Below, piece by piece: positions 1-9,311 of a stretch of 32,583 nucleotides of DNA. This DNA is from Chara braunii. Lineage: Eukaryota > Streptophyta > Charophyceae > Charales > Characeae. Where the stretch lies: contig BFEA01000204.1 of assembly GCA_003427395.1 (NCBI GenBank), forward strand, positions 1,542,659-1,575,241, written 5' to 3'. The translations under genes and the position numbers were made by a program. How positions within the stretch are numbered: position 1 is the stretch's first letter; every line of letters starts with the position of its first letter. Below the pieces are notes generated by a model. The model was not told the origin of the DNA, searched no databases, and saw nothing but the letters and a program-made list of their open reading frames with translations.

Positions 1-73
<73 letters not shown>
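1..73. repeat. (TC)n microsatellite at the window edge
   Basis: Uninterrupted TC dinucleotide repeat running off the left edge of the window, so its full length is not visible. A second and longer CT tract lies at 5685-5884. Confidence 0.97.
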
Positions 74-76
<3 letters not shown>

Positions 77-678
77 ATGCAGCACACACAGAACGACAGC
101 GGGTACAACCATGGCGGGCGGATGATGGCCATGCAATGGCATGCACACAGAAGTGCGGCAGGTACAACCATGACGGGCGGCCAATTTCCAAGGGGAAACT
201 CCCTGAGGCGAGGCTGGAGCCTTCCAATTTCGAAAGTGGCCAATTTTGAAGTTGGGAGCTATTTCCTGAAATCTTTTTCTCGTCGTTCGCGCCAGGGGAA
301 AAAATTGTGCCTAAGAAAAAAACAGCTCCGCCGGTCTGTATATTTTTTTGGAAGAGGGGGGCGAAGGTGGATATTACGTACGGTTACCTGGCGGAATTGC
401 TTACCTGCCCATACCCATCTGATTTTTTTTTTCACCACCCTATAACGGTTGTACCCATGCTTTTTTTGTTCTTGGTCGCCCATACTTGCGTTTTTCCTTT
501 TTCACCGCCAGTAGCCGCCCATGCCTGCCCGTGATCTCCACGCAGTGCAACCGTGCCTGCCTTGAAATCCACAAATAAAATTTATGCGTGTCCATACGGA
601 TGGCCCCCTCCGGAAGGGTACCTGTACCTGCCCATAACCTGCCGGTTACAGTTGGGTACGGTCGGGTACGGGCTACGG
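74..678. other. Unassigned sequence left of element A
   Basis: No coding region is supported here: the open frames are short, overlap on both strands and have low-complexity composition. A 19-base word (GTACAACCATG-CGGGCGG with one variable base) occurs at 103-121 and again at 162-180, a 59-base offset with one mismatch. From about 395 to 678 there are recurring short words around GCCCAT, TACCTG and GGGTAC, which suggests a degenerate short-period repeat. The retroelement RNase H homology breaks off at about 679-690, so this stretch is either flanking DNA or an unrelated insertion that truncated element A. Confidence 0.4.
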
Positions 679-1003
679 TTACCCAGTTGCCACCTTTGAT
701 CCATTGCCATCATGTTGCTGTAAAACAACACCTATGCCATATTGACTTGCGTCAGTGGTAACGACGAATGGCAGGGACGGATCAGCTACCTTAAGGATTG
801 GATACTCTATCAGGGCCAGCTTCAATCTCTTCAGGGCAGCGGTGCAGTCCTTGTCCCACTTCCAAATTGCCTCTTTCTTTAGCAACCTGCGAAGGGGTGC
901 AATGATGGTGGAGAAGTTCCTTACGAACTTCCTATAGTAATTAGCTAGGCCTAAGAACGACCGCAACTCTGTCAGTGTGCGAGGCGTTGGCCAATCCTTA
1001 ATC
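679..1003 (-). pseudogene. Element A RT connection and RNase H start (truncated)
   Basis: The minus-strand translation contains the post-RT connection motif [13 protein letters not shown], then a TDASQYGIG motif that carries the first catalytic aspartate of a Ty3/gypsy RNase H. Homology stops shortly after the QQHDG motif, so the later catalytic Glu and Asp residues and the whole integrase are missing. The upstream part of this frame (RDWP-like, TELRSFLG) joins the RT frame at about 996-1003 through a deletion that also shifts the frame. The family assignment is clear; function is lost. Confidence 0.85.
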
Positions 1004-1690
1004 GCAACACTTCTTTGCGTTGATCTTGAAGTTAGCCTCTCTAAGCTTCTCCAAGACCTGCCTCAAATGACCCTCATGCTCCTGGAGGGTCTTATTGAAC
1101 ACTAGAATATCATCTAGGTATACTACAACAAATCTATCTAACCACGGCCTAAACAAATCATTCATGCAGCGCTGGAAAGTCGTTAGCGCATTGATTAGTC
1201 CAAAGGGCATAACTATAAACTCATAGTGCCCATATCTAGTCTGGAACGCTGTCTTGTACTGATCATCAGGATGAACCTCTATCTGATGATAGCCGGACTT
1301 TAAATCTATCTGCGAAAAATACTTGCAGCCCTGCACCCGGTCTAACAGATCGTCTATACGGGGCAGTGGTTCTGCATTTTTCACTGTGATAGCATTAAGA
1401 CCCCTATAGTCTATACACATTCTAAGCTCTCCCTCTTTCTTGGGGACAAAGAGAACAGGTGCTGCAAATGGAGATGAACTGGGCCTAATCCAACCCTTCT
1501 TGAGGAGCTCGTCTAATTGCTTACGTAGCTCTTCTAACTCCCTTGGGGACATTCTATAAATCGCTCCCTTAAGAGTCCTACTGCCAGGTTCTATCTCTAT
1601 GCGATGCTGGATCGGTCGCGGCACTACTCCTGGAGGCGGCTTAACTAGGTTTGTATATTCTTCTAGCAGCTTGGCAATAGCAGGGTCTCC
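998..1690 (-). pseudogene. Element A reverse transcriptase (Ty3/gypsy)
   Basis: The minus-strand frame from 1624 to 998 covers most RT palm and finger motifs: [35 protein letters not shown], and the catalytic YLDD box within VVVYLDDILVF. It would copy element RNA into cDNA inside the virus-like particle. Conserved sequence continues upstream to about 1690 in the same frame (KPPPGV-like), then breaks where a short CTCCTTAGG unit is repeated near 1687-1712. The frame stops just after NAKKC. In relatives about 30 more residues follow (the LYLGH motif) before the connection domain; these are missing here. The catalytic residues are intact, but the polypeptide is cut off from RNase H. Confidence 0.92.
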
Positions 1691-1755
1691 TCCTTAGGCT
1701 CCTCCTTAGGCTCAGTGAGTGGCCTCACGTAGGTTACAAAAACCTGCTCTTCTAA

Positions 1756-2440
1756 CTACTCCTTTTTCACTAAACGCGCGAATGTGGGAGCACTGAGGCA
1801 GCAATGTGCCAGAGTGTTGTCTACCCCTGACACATGAAACAGACGTGCAGTCTTAACTTCACCTGTAGGACTAGGGAGCCTACACTCGTGCTCTCTCAAA
1901 TGGAGTGTGGCCCCTACTGCCTCTCCCCAGTCCATTCCTAGGACCATATCAAAAGGAAGGCTATCCTCTACGAGGAGAGTCAGGGAATGGAGAACTTTCT
2001 CCACCATCCCATCTTTCTCTAGGCGAAAGTACGCCTGAACTCCCTCGACGTAATCCTCGATTCGCATAGTGCGATTGTCGGCGAGGATACTGACTATAGG
2101 GTCCTCTAATTTTTGGACTTTAAGATTCAACTTCAGCTTCTGCAGTGCTTTCCTACTTATATAGCTGCGGGTGGCCCCACTGTCTATAAGGGCCCCTACT
2201 CTACCTCTAAAAACCTCTTGTCCCTTCGCGTACTTCATCTTGGCCTAGGCAGGCATCCTCTCCTTCAATTCTTCTGCCACGCCTGTGAGGGAAGTGCCTA
2301 GGGAGTCTCCAACATAAGCAGTCTCTGGACAACGATCTAGGCACTGGCCAGCAACCTCTGCCATAGACACATGTGGTTTGGGAGTATCTATGTGGTGCGC
2401 GCACTCTTCTCCACATGGTCTAGGGACAGGGGCAGTTGCA
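1756..2440 (-). pseudogene. Element A aspartic protease with gag-protease linker
   Basis: The open frame 2238-1756 carries the retropepsin active-site motif ALIDSGATRSYIS and, downstream, the VLGMDW motif of the second half of the fold. Both are standard for Ty3/gypsy proteases, which mature Gag-Pol. The same frame can be read upstream to about 2440 as a linker, but an in-frame TAG about three codons before the first Met interrupts it. A frameshift near 2440 separates it from the zinc-knuckle frame. At its C-terminal end the frame stops at about 1756 instead of reading into RT. Confidence 0.88.
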
Positions 2441-2444
2441 ACCC

Positions 2445-3658
2445 CTACCGACGGTTGCCTTTTGCTGCCTGTGCAGGAAACCGGGCTTCTCTATACTTAG
2501 GGCAGTATTTTATGATGTGGCCCGGATCACCGCAGTAAATGCACTGATCTTGGTCAATTCGCCTCTGCCACACAGTCTGTTCTAAGCCCAAATCCTCCCA
2601 GGGCCTGCACTGTGGCAGACCCGGATGCCATCCACTCTTCCTGTAAGGTGATCGATTAAAACTAGAGCGGTTTTGCGGGGGGACCTTGACCCCTGCCTCC
2701 CGCTTGGCGGTCTCCTCTACCACCAACCCCCTGATCGCCCTGTCCAGGACCACCAGAGGTCCGAACCCCTTGGCCATGGCCTCTACCTCTTCCTTGCGGC
2801 CTCCCTCCAGCCGCGACAGCAGCGTAAGTCCTCCCCTGACTAACGCTACTGTCCTCTTCCTCTAGGCCCCACTCTATTTGATCGTATGGGACCTCTTCCA
2901 TACCACCCTCATCTAATATAAGGATTAGGTGATCCTTGCCCTTGACCTGACCCGAGATGGTACGACCCTTCCACTTCTTTCCCTTGTCAAGGTCCTTATG
3001 CCAGAAAGTGGAAACTGGCATGGAATGCACTTCAAATGCTACCACTTCCCTACTCAAAATATCGTAGGTCATGGCAGACTTCTTGCTCTTCTCAAAGAAG
3101 TGCCCGCGCAGAGGCTCGGGCATGGCATGATAGAACATGTTAACTACCTGGGTCTCTGTGACCCCATGATCAGGAACGGCGACCAACTCATCCATGACAC
3201 CCTTGAGTGCCCTGGCGCTCCTCCACTGACGTGAATGGATGGTTTGCAGTTTATCAGAAGCTCTAACGCTTCGTGTGACATCTGCAAACCTTCGCGCAAC
3301 AACTTAAAGAACTCACTGAGAGGGGTGAAGGCGGAATAGGCCACCATATCGTTATTGCAATTAGCAGCACGACGCAACGACCTGGCAAAGCTTGATGCTT
3401 CGTCTTTGAGGGCATGGAAAGCTATCAGGACATTTTCGTCAGGCGATATCTTTTGCAAATGCACGTAGGAGTTCACATTGGCCTTTCCTCCTTCTTCCCA
3501 CTGTAGGAATCGGGAAACTTCACCTTAACGGGCTCCCTACGGGGACGAGCTTCCTCCTCTTTTGGTGTGGCCAACTTGGCACCGTCTATGACACCAGTGC
3601 AAAATCGCTCCGTGTTCTCTAATCTCGCCTGCACTTCTGAGCCCACGTACATAATCAT
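2445..3658 (-). pseudogene. Element A gag capsid and nucleocapsid region
   Basis: Four overlapping minus-strand frames (3658-3473, 3476-3144, 3195-2662, 2777-2445) read as consecutive parts of one Gag, with frameshifts near 3475, 3290 and 2700. The capsid part has FREFAREM, VKVKFPDSY and a HSRQWRSARALK-like helix-rich segment. The end is glycine/arginine-rich and is followed by a CCHC zinc knuckle, C-IY-C-GDPG-H-IIKY-C, at 2502-2543. Gag packages element RNA and forms the particle. The identity rests on the knuckle, the position directly upstream of the protease and the capsid-like composition. Confidence 0.8.
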
Positions 3659-3774
3659 CTCGCGTGCAAACTCTCTAAAGCCCAGTCGAATCGATCACAC
3701 GGCTATGTCCTGGCCTCTCCCAAATTGATATTGCTCCTCCTGAACGTGTGCCAGGCATTCTATACTTTTCGCCA

Positions 3775-4401
3775 TCAACTCCATTTCCCCTTTATCTCCG
3801 CCTGTGCCTCCAGCTGCACACTTAATTGTTTCACCTCCTCCAGCTCTTTCACTACCTTACTCGCCGCCTCCATTCTCTTCTTCCTCTCTCTAGTCAGATG
3901 CAGCTTCCATTCCAACTTTTTCTCATCCTCTATTGTCTGCCGTTTGAGGGGGTCTTCCTCAACATCCAACTCCTTCACAGCCGCTTCCTGTTCTTCCCTG
4001 GGTACATACAACATCGCCTCCTCCTCTTCTCCCAGAGACAGGTTAGCAACCCACTCAGAGCCCTTCTTCTCCAACCAGGAGGCCTTCTTCGTGCCACTCG
4101 ACTCTCCTCTTTCCCTGATACTTCTTTTAATCAAGGGCACTTCTTCCTCCGCCTTTTTCTTCTCTTCTTCCTCTTCTGCGTCCACGACTTTCATCTTTTT
4201 TCTCTCCTCTTTCTTTACCCTTTCCAACTCTTCCTCTAACTTCTTTCTTTTTGCGGCCTGCTGCTGCATTAAGGCCAACTTTTTGGCCTGCTTCACCACC
4301 TCCCTCTTCTCCTTCTTGGCCTTCTGCTCGGCCAAGATCTTCGCAGCCTCCTCCTCTTGTTCCGGAGTATAGGGAGTGATGGTAGTACCACCCTGAGGCT
4401 C
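3775..4401 (-). pseudogene. Element A gag N-terminal coiled-coil segment
   Basis: The minus-strand frame running from about 4401 to 3775 is about 200 residues of very high Lys/Glu/Ala/Gln content with heptad-like spacing, for example QAKKLALMQQQAAKRKKLEEELERV in part. It is a likely coiled coil. The frame is open upstream of its first Met at 4335, through a TPYTPEQEEEAAKIL stretch to about 4401, with no convincing ATG, so the true start is lost or was created by splicing. It ends in a stop at about 3775, about 115 bases before the capsid-like frame. The low complexity creates several spurious open frames on the opposite strand. Confidence 0.7.
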
Positions 4402-4719
4402 TACTCTGCACGTGAACGTGTTCCAGAACCCCAGGGGGAAGAGAAGACGCCAAAAGGTCCCCCACAGAAGCGGCGATTGCCGCGGAGCTCGGACACACGG
4501 CTACCAAGAGAGAGGCAGGTGAAGTGAAGGAGAAAGAAGAAGGGACGAAGGAGAGAGAAACCATAGCCGAGGAAGAAGAAAGGAGGGACAACGAAAGTAA
4601 AGGAAGCCATAGCCGGGGGTGAAGAAAGAAAGAAAGAGAGAAAGAAGGAAGGATGGAGAAGAAGGAAAAGGAAGGTTGGTGAGGAAGCAAGGTGCCGACA
4701 GCCATAGCCGAGTTGAGGG
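4402..4719. other. Purine-rich leader-like stretch
   Basis: On the plus strand this is GA-rich (many AGAAAGA and GGAAG runs) with no supportable gene. It contains three copies of the word CCATAGC at 4561, 4608 and 4703, which recurs in LTRs across the window. It probably represents the untranslated leader or flank of element A; open frames here are compositional. Confidence 0.4.
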
Positions 4720-4919
4720 TTGACCAAGGTGTTGACCAAAGGGTTGACCAATGTTGACCAAAGGGTTGACCAATGTTGACCAAAGGGTTGACCAATGTTG
4801 ACCAAGACTTTGACCGGAGAGTTGACCGGCGAGTTGACTGGCGTTGACCAAGGTGTTGATCGTCGAGTTGACCGAGCGTTGACCAGCGTTGACCGGGGCT
4901 GCTGACCACGAAATTGACC
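4720..4919. repeat. TTGACC array, 22-bp minisatellite core (W-box-like)
   Basis: Fifteen TTGACC words and one TTGACT start at 4720, 4732, 4744, 4754, 4766, 4776, 4788, 4798, 4810, 4822, 4834 (TTGACT), 4844, 4868, 4879, 4889 and 4914. Between 4732 and 4798 the steps alternate 12 and 10, giving a 22-bp unit repeated three times; the flanks are degenerate. TTGAC[C/T] is the core W-box bound by plant WRKY proteins. Whether it acts as such here is unknown. All copies are on the plus strand. Confidence 0.9.
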
Positions 4920-5262
4920 AAGCTGGAGTTGGTATATTCTCGCCAAGCCTTCAGCCTATCCCCTCGCCCTATGGATGTGCACTCACCCCATGGTACTTAT
5001 TGAGTCTGTCTGTCTCTTCTTTCTGCATTGAGTCTCTTCTGTCTAGGTGATAGGAACTCCGTTTATGAAGGATAGAGCCTTGTTGACCAAACCCACACGG
5101 GCTGAGTAGGGCTAAAGGTTATGTCTCACGACTCGATTATCCCGGAGGACACGAACCCTCCCAAGGACCGGTACTGACCGGCGGGCTGCTCGGTGTGGCA
5201 CGGCAGGCCCAAAATCCGAGCTGTGGGCTGCATAACAGGCTGTCTAAGTCTTGAGAGGACTT
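4920..5262. other. Unassigned spacer
   Basis: No coding region or recognisable repeat. It holds one more TTGACC at about 5083 and mixed GC-rich sequence leading to the structured repeat at 5263. Confidence 0.35.
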
Positions 5263-5343
5263 GCTGATCGCGTCGTCCTGTCTGCGATGTTAAATAATTC
5301 CTGAGGAGTTACCGGGGATCTCCTTAAATGCCTCTTGATCAGC
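5263..5343 (+). repeat. 81-base dispersed repeat, possible structured RNA (copy 1)
   Basis: Strongly similar to 16692-16774 on the same strand, while the flanks are not clearly alike. It can fold as a three-way junction. The closing helix is TTGCTGATC (5261-5269) with GATCAGCAA. One hairpin is CGTCG/CGATG around a 9-base loop, and a second is AGGAG/CTCCT around an 11-base loop. The joining segments GTTAAATAATTCCTG and TGCCTCTT are identical in both copies. Between copies, paired positions change together (see finding). The transcribed strand is not known; plus is assigned only because the repeat was read that way. Confidence 0.55.
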
Positions 5344-5681
5344 AATAAGTCCTGTAGTGACAGCCACAGAGGTAGGTCTAGGCTAGCGACCATACTTGAC
5401 AGGGTTCCGAACCGGAGAGAAAGCCAGGTGGGATTGACCGCAGGTGCTGGGCACCTGGGTCTGGATTGTAAAGGACAGTGGTGGCGAAAGCTTCTGTCGG
5501 TTGTGGTAACCTGGCTGGATCGAAGGGTAAGACCCTGTGGTCCTTAGAGAGTTAGTCAGTCAGTCCAATGGGTAGGTCTAAGTGGTGAAGAGTGGGACTG
5601 TCCCTGTCGTGCGCCTAACGCCATGGAGGAATACCCCATGTACGGCTTGCTCGTGGGATTCCGCACAACAATCTTGTATCG

Positions 5682-5684
<3 letters not shown>
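5344..5684. other. Unassigned spacer downstream of the repeat
   Basis: No coding region is supported. Short resemblances to 16775-16900 (GGCAC...GG...GGATTG order) hint that this and the E leader derive from related elements, but they are too weak to annotate. Confidence 0.3.
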
Positions 5685-5757
<73 letters not shown>

Positions 5758-5788
5758 CCCCCCCCCCCTCTCTCTCTCTCTCTCCCTC

Positions 5789-5843
<55 letters not shown>

Positions 5844-5851
5844 CCTCTCTC

Positions 5852-5884
<33 letters not shown>
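5685..5884. repeat. Interrupted (CT)n microsatellite with two poly(C) tracts
   Basis: About 200 bases of CT repeat broken by C runs near 5754-5768 and 5785-5799 and by CCCTCCCTC steps. Long apparent reading frames on both strands (alternating Leu-Ser or Arg-Glu) are artefacts of this repeat. Confidence 0.97.
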
Positions 5885-6043
5885 TTCTTCGTCGTTGTCT
5901 TCTGTGCAGGTACACGACGCTTCACGCCGCAGCAGAGCTATGGCAGATTCTTCTTCAATGGTACACCTCAGCTATGGCGCCTGACTGGCGCGCGCCTTCT
6001 TCCTTGCTAGCAACGACGATGGCACGTGGGGTAACGGGAACCA

Positions 6044-6055
6044 GCTCTGATACCA
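6044..6055 (-). promoter_or_regulatory. Primer-binding site (initiator tRNA-Met type)
   Basis: The minus strand reads TGGTATCAGAGC, the standard plant LTR-retrotransposon primer-binding site complementary to the 3' end of tRNA-iMet. It starts one base after a TGCA end of the adjoining LTR (6057 onward), as expected at a 5' LTR/leader boundary of a minus-strand element. Confidence 0.88.
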
Positions 6056-6648
6056 ATGCAATCAGACTCACTTTCTTTCCACTTCGCACACATGCAAATA
6101 GATGGAGACTCACACTGGCGCAGGGCGCCCACTCAAAGCTTAGAGATATGGAAATCAAGAACACAGTTCAGATGCAAATTCTCTTCAACAAGCTATGGCG
6201 CATCAGCGCCTGAACATCCCAACCTTCGTCACTGTGTCCAACCCCACTGTTCACACTCGCTCACTCTGGATCACCCTGAATACCACCACACACATACACT
6301 CTGTCTAACTTCCTCCTACAACGGCTATGGCCGCACTACCACTACTGACTATGACTACGATCTCCCTTCAGCCCACTTCGTCTTCGGGCAACCTGCAAAC
6401 CACCTTCGCACAAGTCGCTGTAGCAGCGCTTCCGCATGGCTCACGCAGCGAATGAATGAATGGCTGAGCGCTGCCTCTTGATTTATACTTCTATAACTCG
6501 TTGGTCTGCCCCTTTCCTTCGGCCCATGGTGCACACAGTCCCTCTTGGTACTTGCTGGACTGGACTTGGACTGACTGGACCGGTACTGCTGACTGCATGG
6601 GTTTGGACTGCCAACTCGATGCAGTTGCACTGCCGATGTAACGCGGTT

Positions 6649-6714
6649 GGCTCACCACTTGCCCACTTGCCTCTGACTAAAGGCTCACCACTTGCCCACT
6701 TGCCTCTGACTAAA
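6649..6714. repeat. 33-bp perfect tandem duplication
   Basis: Units 6649-6681 and 6682-6714 both begin GGCTCACCACTTGCCCACTT and match throughout. It is a recent local duplication within the LTR. Confidence 0.95.
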
Positions 6715-6778
6715 CGTGAGACACTTCGACAGGCCACTTCTGGACCTTCCGGAAGTCTGTGGACTTGGCCTTTCGGAT

Positions 6779-6840
6779 ACTGTAGCAGCTACGACCTTGA
6801 CCTTTCAGGACTGTAGCAGCTACGACCTTGACCTTTCAGA
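6779..6840. repeat. 31-bp tandem duplication
   Basis: Units 6779-6809 and 6810-6840 both begin ACTGTAGCAGCTACGACC, with a single difference at the last base. Each unit carries CTTGACCTTTC. Confidence 0.95.
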
Positions 6841-6953
6841 ACACCTACAACTACGACCTCTACAAAGCTGTGACTCCTAACTGACAGACCTGCAGATCGA
6901 ACCCCTACTACTACACAGACCTACGACAGACAACAAACAACTACTAAAACACA

Positions 6954-7459
6954 GGTCACTGGTTCAAAAGCTCGGGTGCCGACTCGATACTGTACACGGG
7001 CAAAGTGAGGTCTGGGAATCGAACCTTGGAATCTGCATCTGCCTCTGCAAAGGTGAAAACCGTTTCACTTTCTGGAAACAAAAAAAAAAAGAATTCGACG
7101 TTTGGTGGGCAGCTCTGGTAAAGAAAAAAAAAGAAAACAGGAAAAAGGGATGGATTTGTATGCATCATGCTGTGTGACCCCTCGGCCCGTATAATTGCAT
7201 TCCTAGAGCAGGTCGAGACTGTGTCCTTCTGTTTTGTGAAGTATACGGGTGTGCTGTGTGACTGGGAAGTGCCTTATAATCGGAAATTGGCTCACATATA
7301 ATTTGCAATTGTACGTGCTAGTGTGAGTATGCCCTGAGAAGGGACAAAAGAATTTGAGGAAAAGGAGATCCTCCTAGATGGTAATACACCTGCCTGCAAA
7401 GGTACTGAAGTGGCAGAGTGAACCGAGTGAGGGGGCTGTCGCTAACCCGTTCACCCGGT
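6954..7459. other. Spacer between the LTR and the LINE
   Basis: No supported gene. It contains two oligo(A) runs (about 7078-7090 and 7121-7130). On the minus strand there is an isolated pol III B-box-like GGTTCGATTCC near 7015-7025, without a matching A box. The 5' part of the LINE may begin in the last ~100 bases. Confidence 0.35.
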
Positions 7460-7511
7460 TCACTGTGTCACGACTCTTTGTTTTCACTGACCCTCTTCGG
7501 CGTGCAATGCG

Positions 7512-8340
7512 AGCAGCTTAACCCCGGGTATAGATGGGCTCCCTAAGGAGTTCTGGGAATCGATGTGGGCAAGTATCTCACAAGACCTCATGGACTATTA
7601 CCATGTGGTTTGGACCACAGGACAAACAGGGGAATTGGTGGGGCAAGGAGTGTTGACGCTCCTTTACAAGAAAGGGGAAAGCACTAATATCAGAAATTAT
7701 AGACCTATCACCTTGCTCACAGGGGTCTACAAGATGATGGCTAAAGCACTGGCCAATCGCATGACCCCAGTAATGACGGATATCATACACCCAGACCAAA
7801 GTGAATTTGTCCAGAGTAGGAATATCCAGGATAACATCCGCATAGTCAATGAGATGATTAAGCTGACCAGACAGTCAAAAAACAACGTAGCGATCATCTT
7901 TATTGACTTTGAAAAAGCATATGATCACGTGGACTGGTCCTGTCTGGAAAAACTCAACTTTGGACCTGGCTTTAGACGGAGGATAAGGATCCTTCACTCG
8001 AACGCAACAACCAGGGTCATGGTGAACGACAATTTGGCCCCTCCCATCAACCTCCAGAGATCAGTCAGACAGGGAGACCCCATAGTCCCATATCTCTTTG
8101 TAATAGTTATGGAGGCATTAGCAGCCAATCCGAGGACCCATAAGGATATCAAAAGAATCCAAGTGTCAGCAATACCCAAGGTGGCAATCCCAATCTGCTC
8201 ATTGTTTGCGAACGACCTGACTCTGATGGTAGACGCATCTAGAGAATCAATGGATGAAGTATGATATATGATGGATCAATTTTGCAAACTGTCAAATATG
8301 AAAGTCAACTGGGGAAATAAAACCCAAGGATGGTGGATCC
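7512..8340 (+). pseudogene. LINE reverse transcriptase
   Basis: The reading frame is open before the first ATG at 7563 and includes the PGIDGLPKEFW motif typical of LINE RT. It then shows NYRPITLL, QSEFVQSRNIQDNI, IDFEKAYDHVDW, RQGDPIVPYLFVI and SLFANDLTLM. These match LINE RT blocks in order. The catalytic box, normally F/Y-A-D-D, reads FAND, so the first catalytic aspartate has become asparagine. The frame stops at 8264 (TGA) and again near 8346, though conserved residues (MDQFCKLSNMKVNW) continue through the first stop. It would synthesise cDNA by target-primed reverse transcription; this copy cannot. Confidence 0.9.
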
Positions 8341-9010
8341 ACCAATAAGCGGTGAGACCCCCAGAACAACCCAGATTCAAATGGCTCCCCAAGGAGTGTT
8401 GGGTATCTCGATGACGGCAGAAGGCATACCATCCACCAACAATGAATGGATCTTTAGTCCGCCTTTGGCAAAAATGACACTTTGGAAGGACAAACACACC
8501 CCACTGTTTGGACGCTCCCTGATAATCAACAACGTGGTGCTGGCTTCGTTGTGGTACAAATCGGCAATCTGGGCATTAAACAAGAATGCCTTACGTCCCC
8601 TGCAACGTTAGATAGTCGCCTTTTTGTGGAGGAGCGACCACGAGAAACTAAATGTGATCAATCGAGTAGCATGGCAATCTATAATCCAACCAGAAGAAAA
8701 GGAGGCCTAGGTATCATTGACCCCTCAACGCAGATTAAAGCGCTGGCGATACAATGGATCAAACGCCTGCTTTTCAGCCCGGAATCCCCCTGGAGAAGTT
8801 TAGCTCTAGAACAAATATCCCGATTAGCACCCCAAACACTGGAAGGGAGTGACCCGCTAATGTGGTTGGAGAACAGGGGATGGTCCATCCCAAGAACAAG
8901 ACCGATACAATGGGACCCCATCTTTGACACCCCCAGACAAGCAACAAGGGCTGACCTACGAAAGGATTCCTTCTAGCCCTCCCTCCTCAGAACATGGAGA
9001 AGCCTCCCCC
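8341..9010 (+). pseudogene. LINE post-RT (thumb/connection) segment
   Basis: This continues the LINE protein through frameshifts: FKWLPKECW-like residues near 8370, then frame 8330-8611 (NNVVLASLWYKSAIWAL), then frame 8482-8976 (RKGGLGIIDPSTQIKALAIQWIKRLL). The GGLGI and KALAIQWI motifs are the usual thumb-region sequence of plant and fungal LINE ORF2 proteins. TAG and TGA stops occur near 8609 and 8974. Confidence 0.75.
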
Positions 9011-9311
9011 TGCCGGACAAAACCCCGCCAGATAGATGAGAAGAGGTAGCACGACAACCTTTCTTTGGCAACAGATGGGTGGTGTACTCAAAAGGCCAGA
9101 CTCTCCATTGCATGGACTCCCCCTGACAGGGTTGGATCAAATGAGGGATAACAAGGGTAATGGACATATGAGATACATAGAAGAAAGATTGGATAGGTCC
9201 TGACCAGCTACGGGAGAAACTGAGGTACTGCCACCGTCCACATGAAGCTTTGGAAGCGATAGCGAAAAAGTTCCCCCTAGCCTGGTAGAAACCCTACAAG
9301 AGTCGGACTGG

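Larger units (their letters stand above)
679..4401 (-). mobile_element. Element A: truncated Ty3/gypsy retrotransposon (gag-PR-RT-RNase H)
   Basis: Reading right to left on the minus strand, the order is a lysine/glutamate-rich gag start, gag core, CCHC zinc knuckle, aspartic protease, reverse transcriptase, then the beginning of RNase H. This order is typical of Ty3/gypsy. The element is cut inside RNase H at about 679-690, so the rest of RNase H, the integrase and the 3' LTR are absent. Several frameshifts and an in-frame stop make it non-functional. A possible 5' LTR with a primer-binding site in the same orientation lies at 6044-6953. However, the intervening 4402-6043 contains other repeats, so linking the two is only an inference. 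Confidence 0.85.
6057..6953 (-). mobile_element. LTR of a minus-strand LTR retrotransposon (5' LTR)
   Basis: The inner edge at 6057 is fixed by the adjacent primer-binding site. The outer edge at 6953 is inferred from the TGTG... minus-strand start and is uncertain. On the minus strand the LTR would run TGTG to TGCA, about 0.9 kb. It includes two perfect or near-perfect tandem duplications (6649-6714 and 6779-6840). No second copy is found in the window. It may be the 5' LTR of element A, which has the same orientation, but this cannot be proven from one LTR. Confidence 0.65.

Noticed and set aside
3725-4372. Plus-strand Ser/Phe/Leu-rich open frame
   Set aside because: It is the antisense shadow of the Lys/Glu-rich coiled-coil gag segment of element A.
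4127-4946. Minus-strand frames with repeated GQHWSTL-like peptides
   Set aside because: They arise from the TTGACC minisatellite read in three frames; several frames are open at once, as expected for a repeat whose unit lacks stops.
5263-5343. Hammerhead ribozyme (a CTGAGGA strand is present)
   Set aside because: The stem II position and the GAAA strand required by the hammerhead core are missing in both copies; the matching strand overlaps one of the hairpins instead.
5556-6213. Long open frames rich in Leu-Ser or Arg-Glu repeats
   Set aside because: They are translations of the CT microsatellite at 5685-5884 in different frames and strands.
7013-7028. tRNA or SINE on the minus strand (B-box-like GGTTCGATTCC)
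   Set aside because: No A box at a suitable distance and no tRNA-like arms were found.
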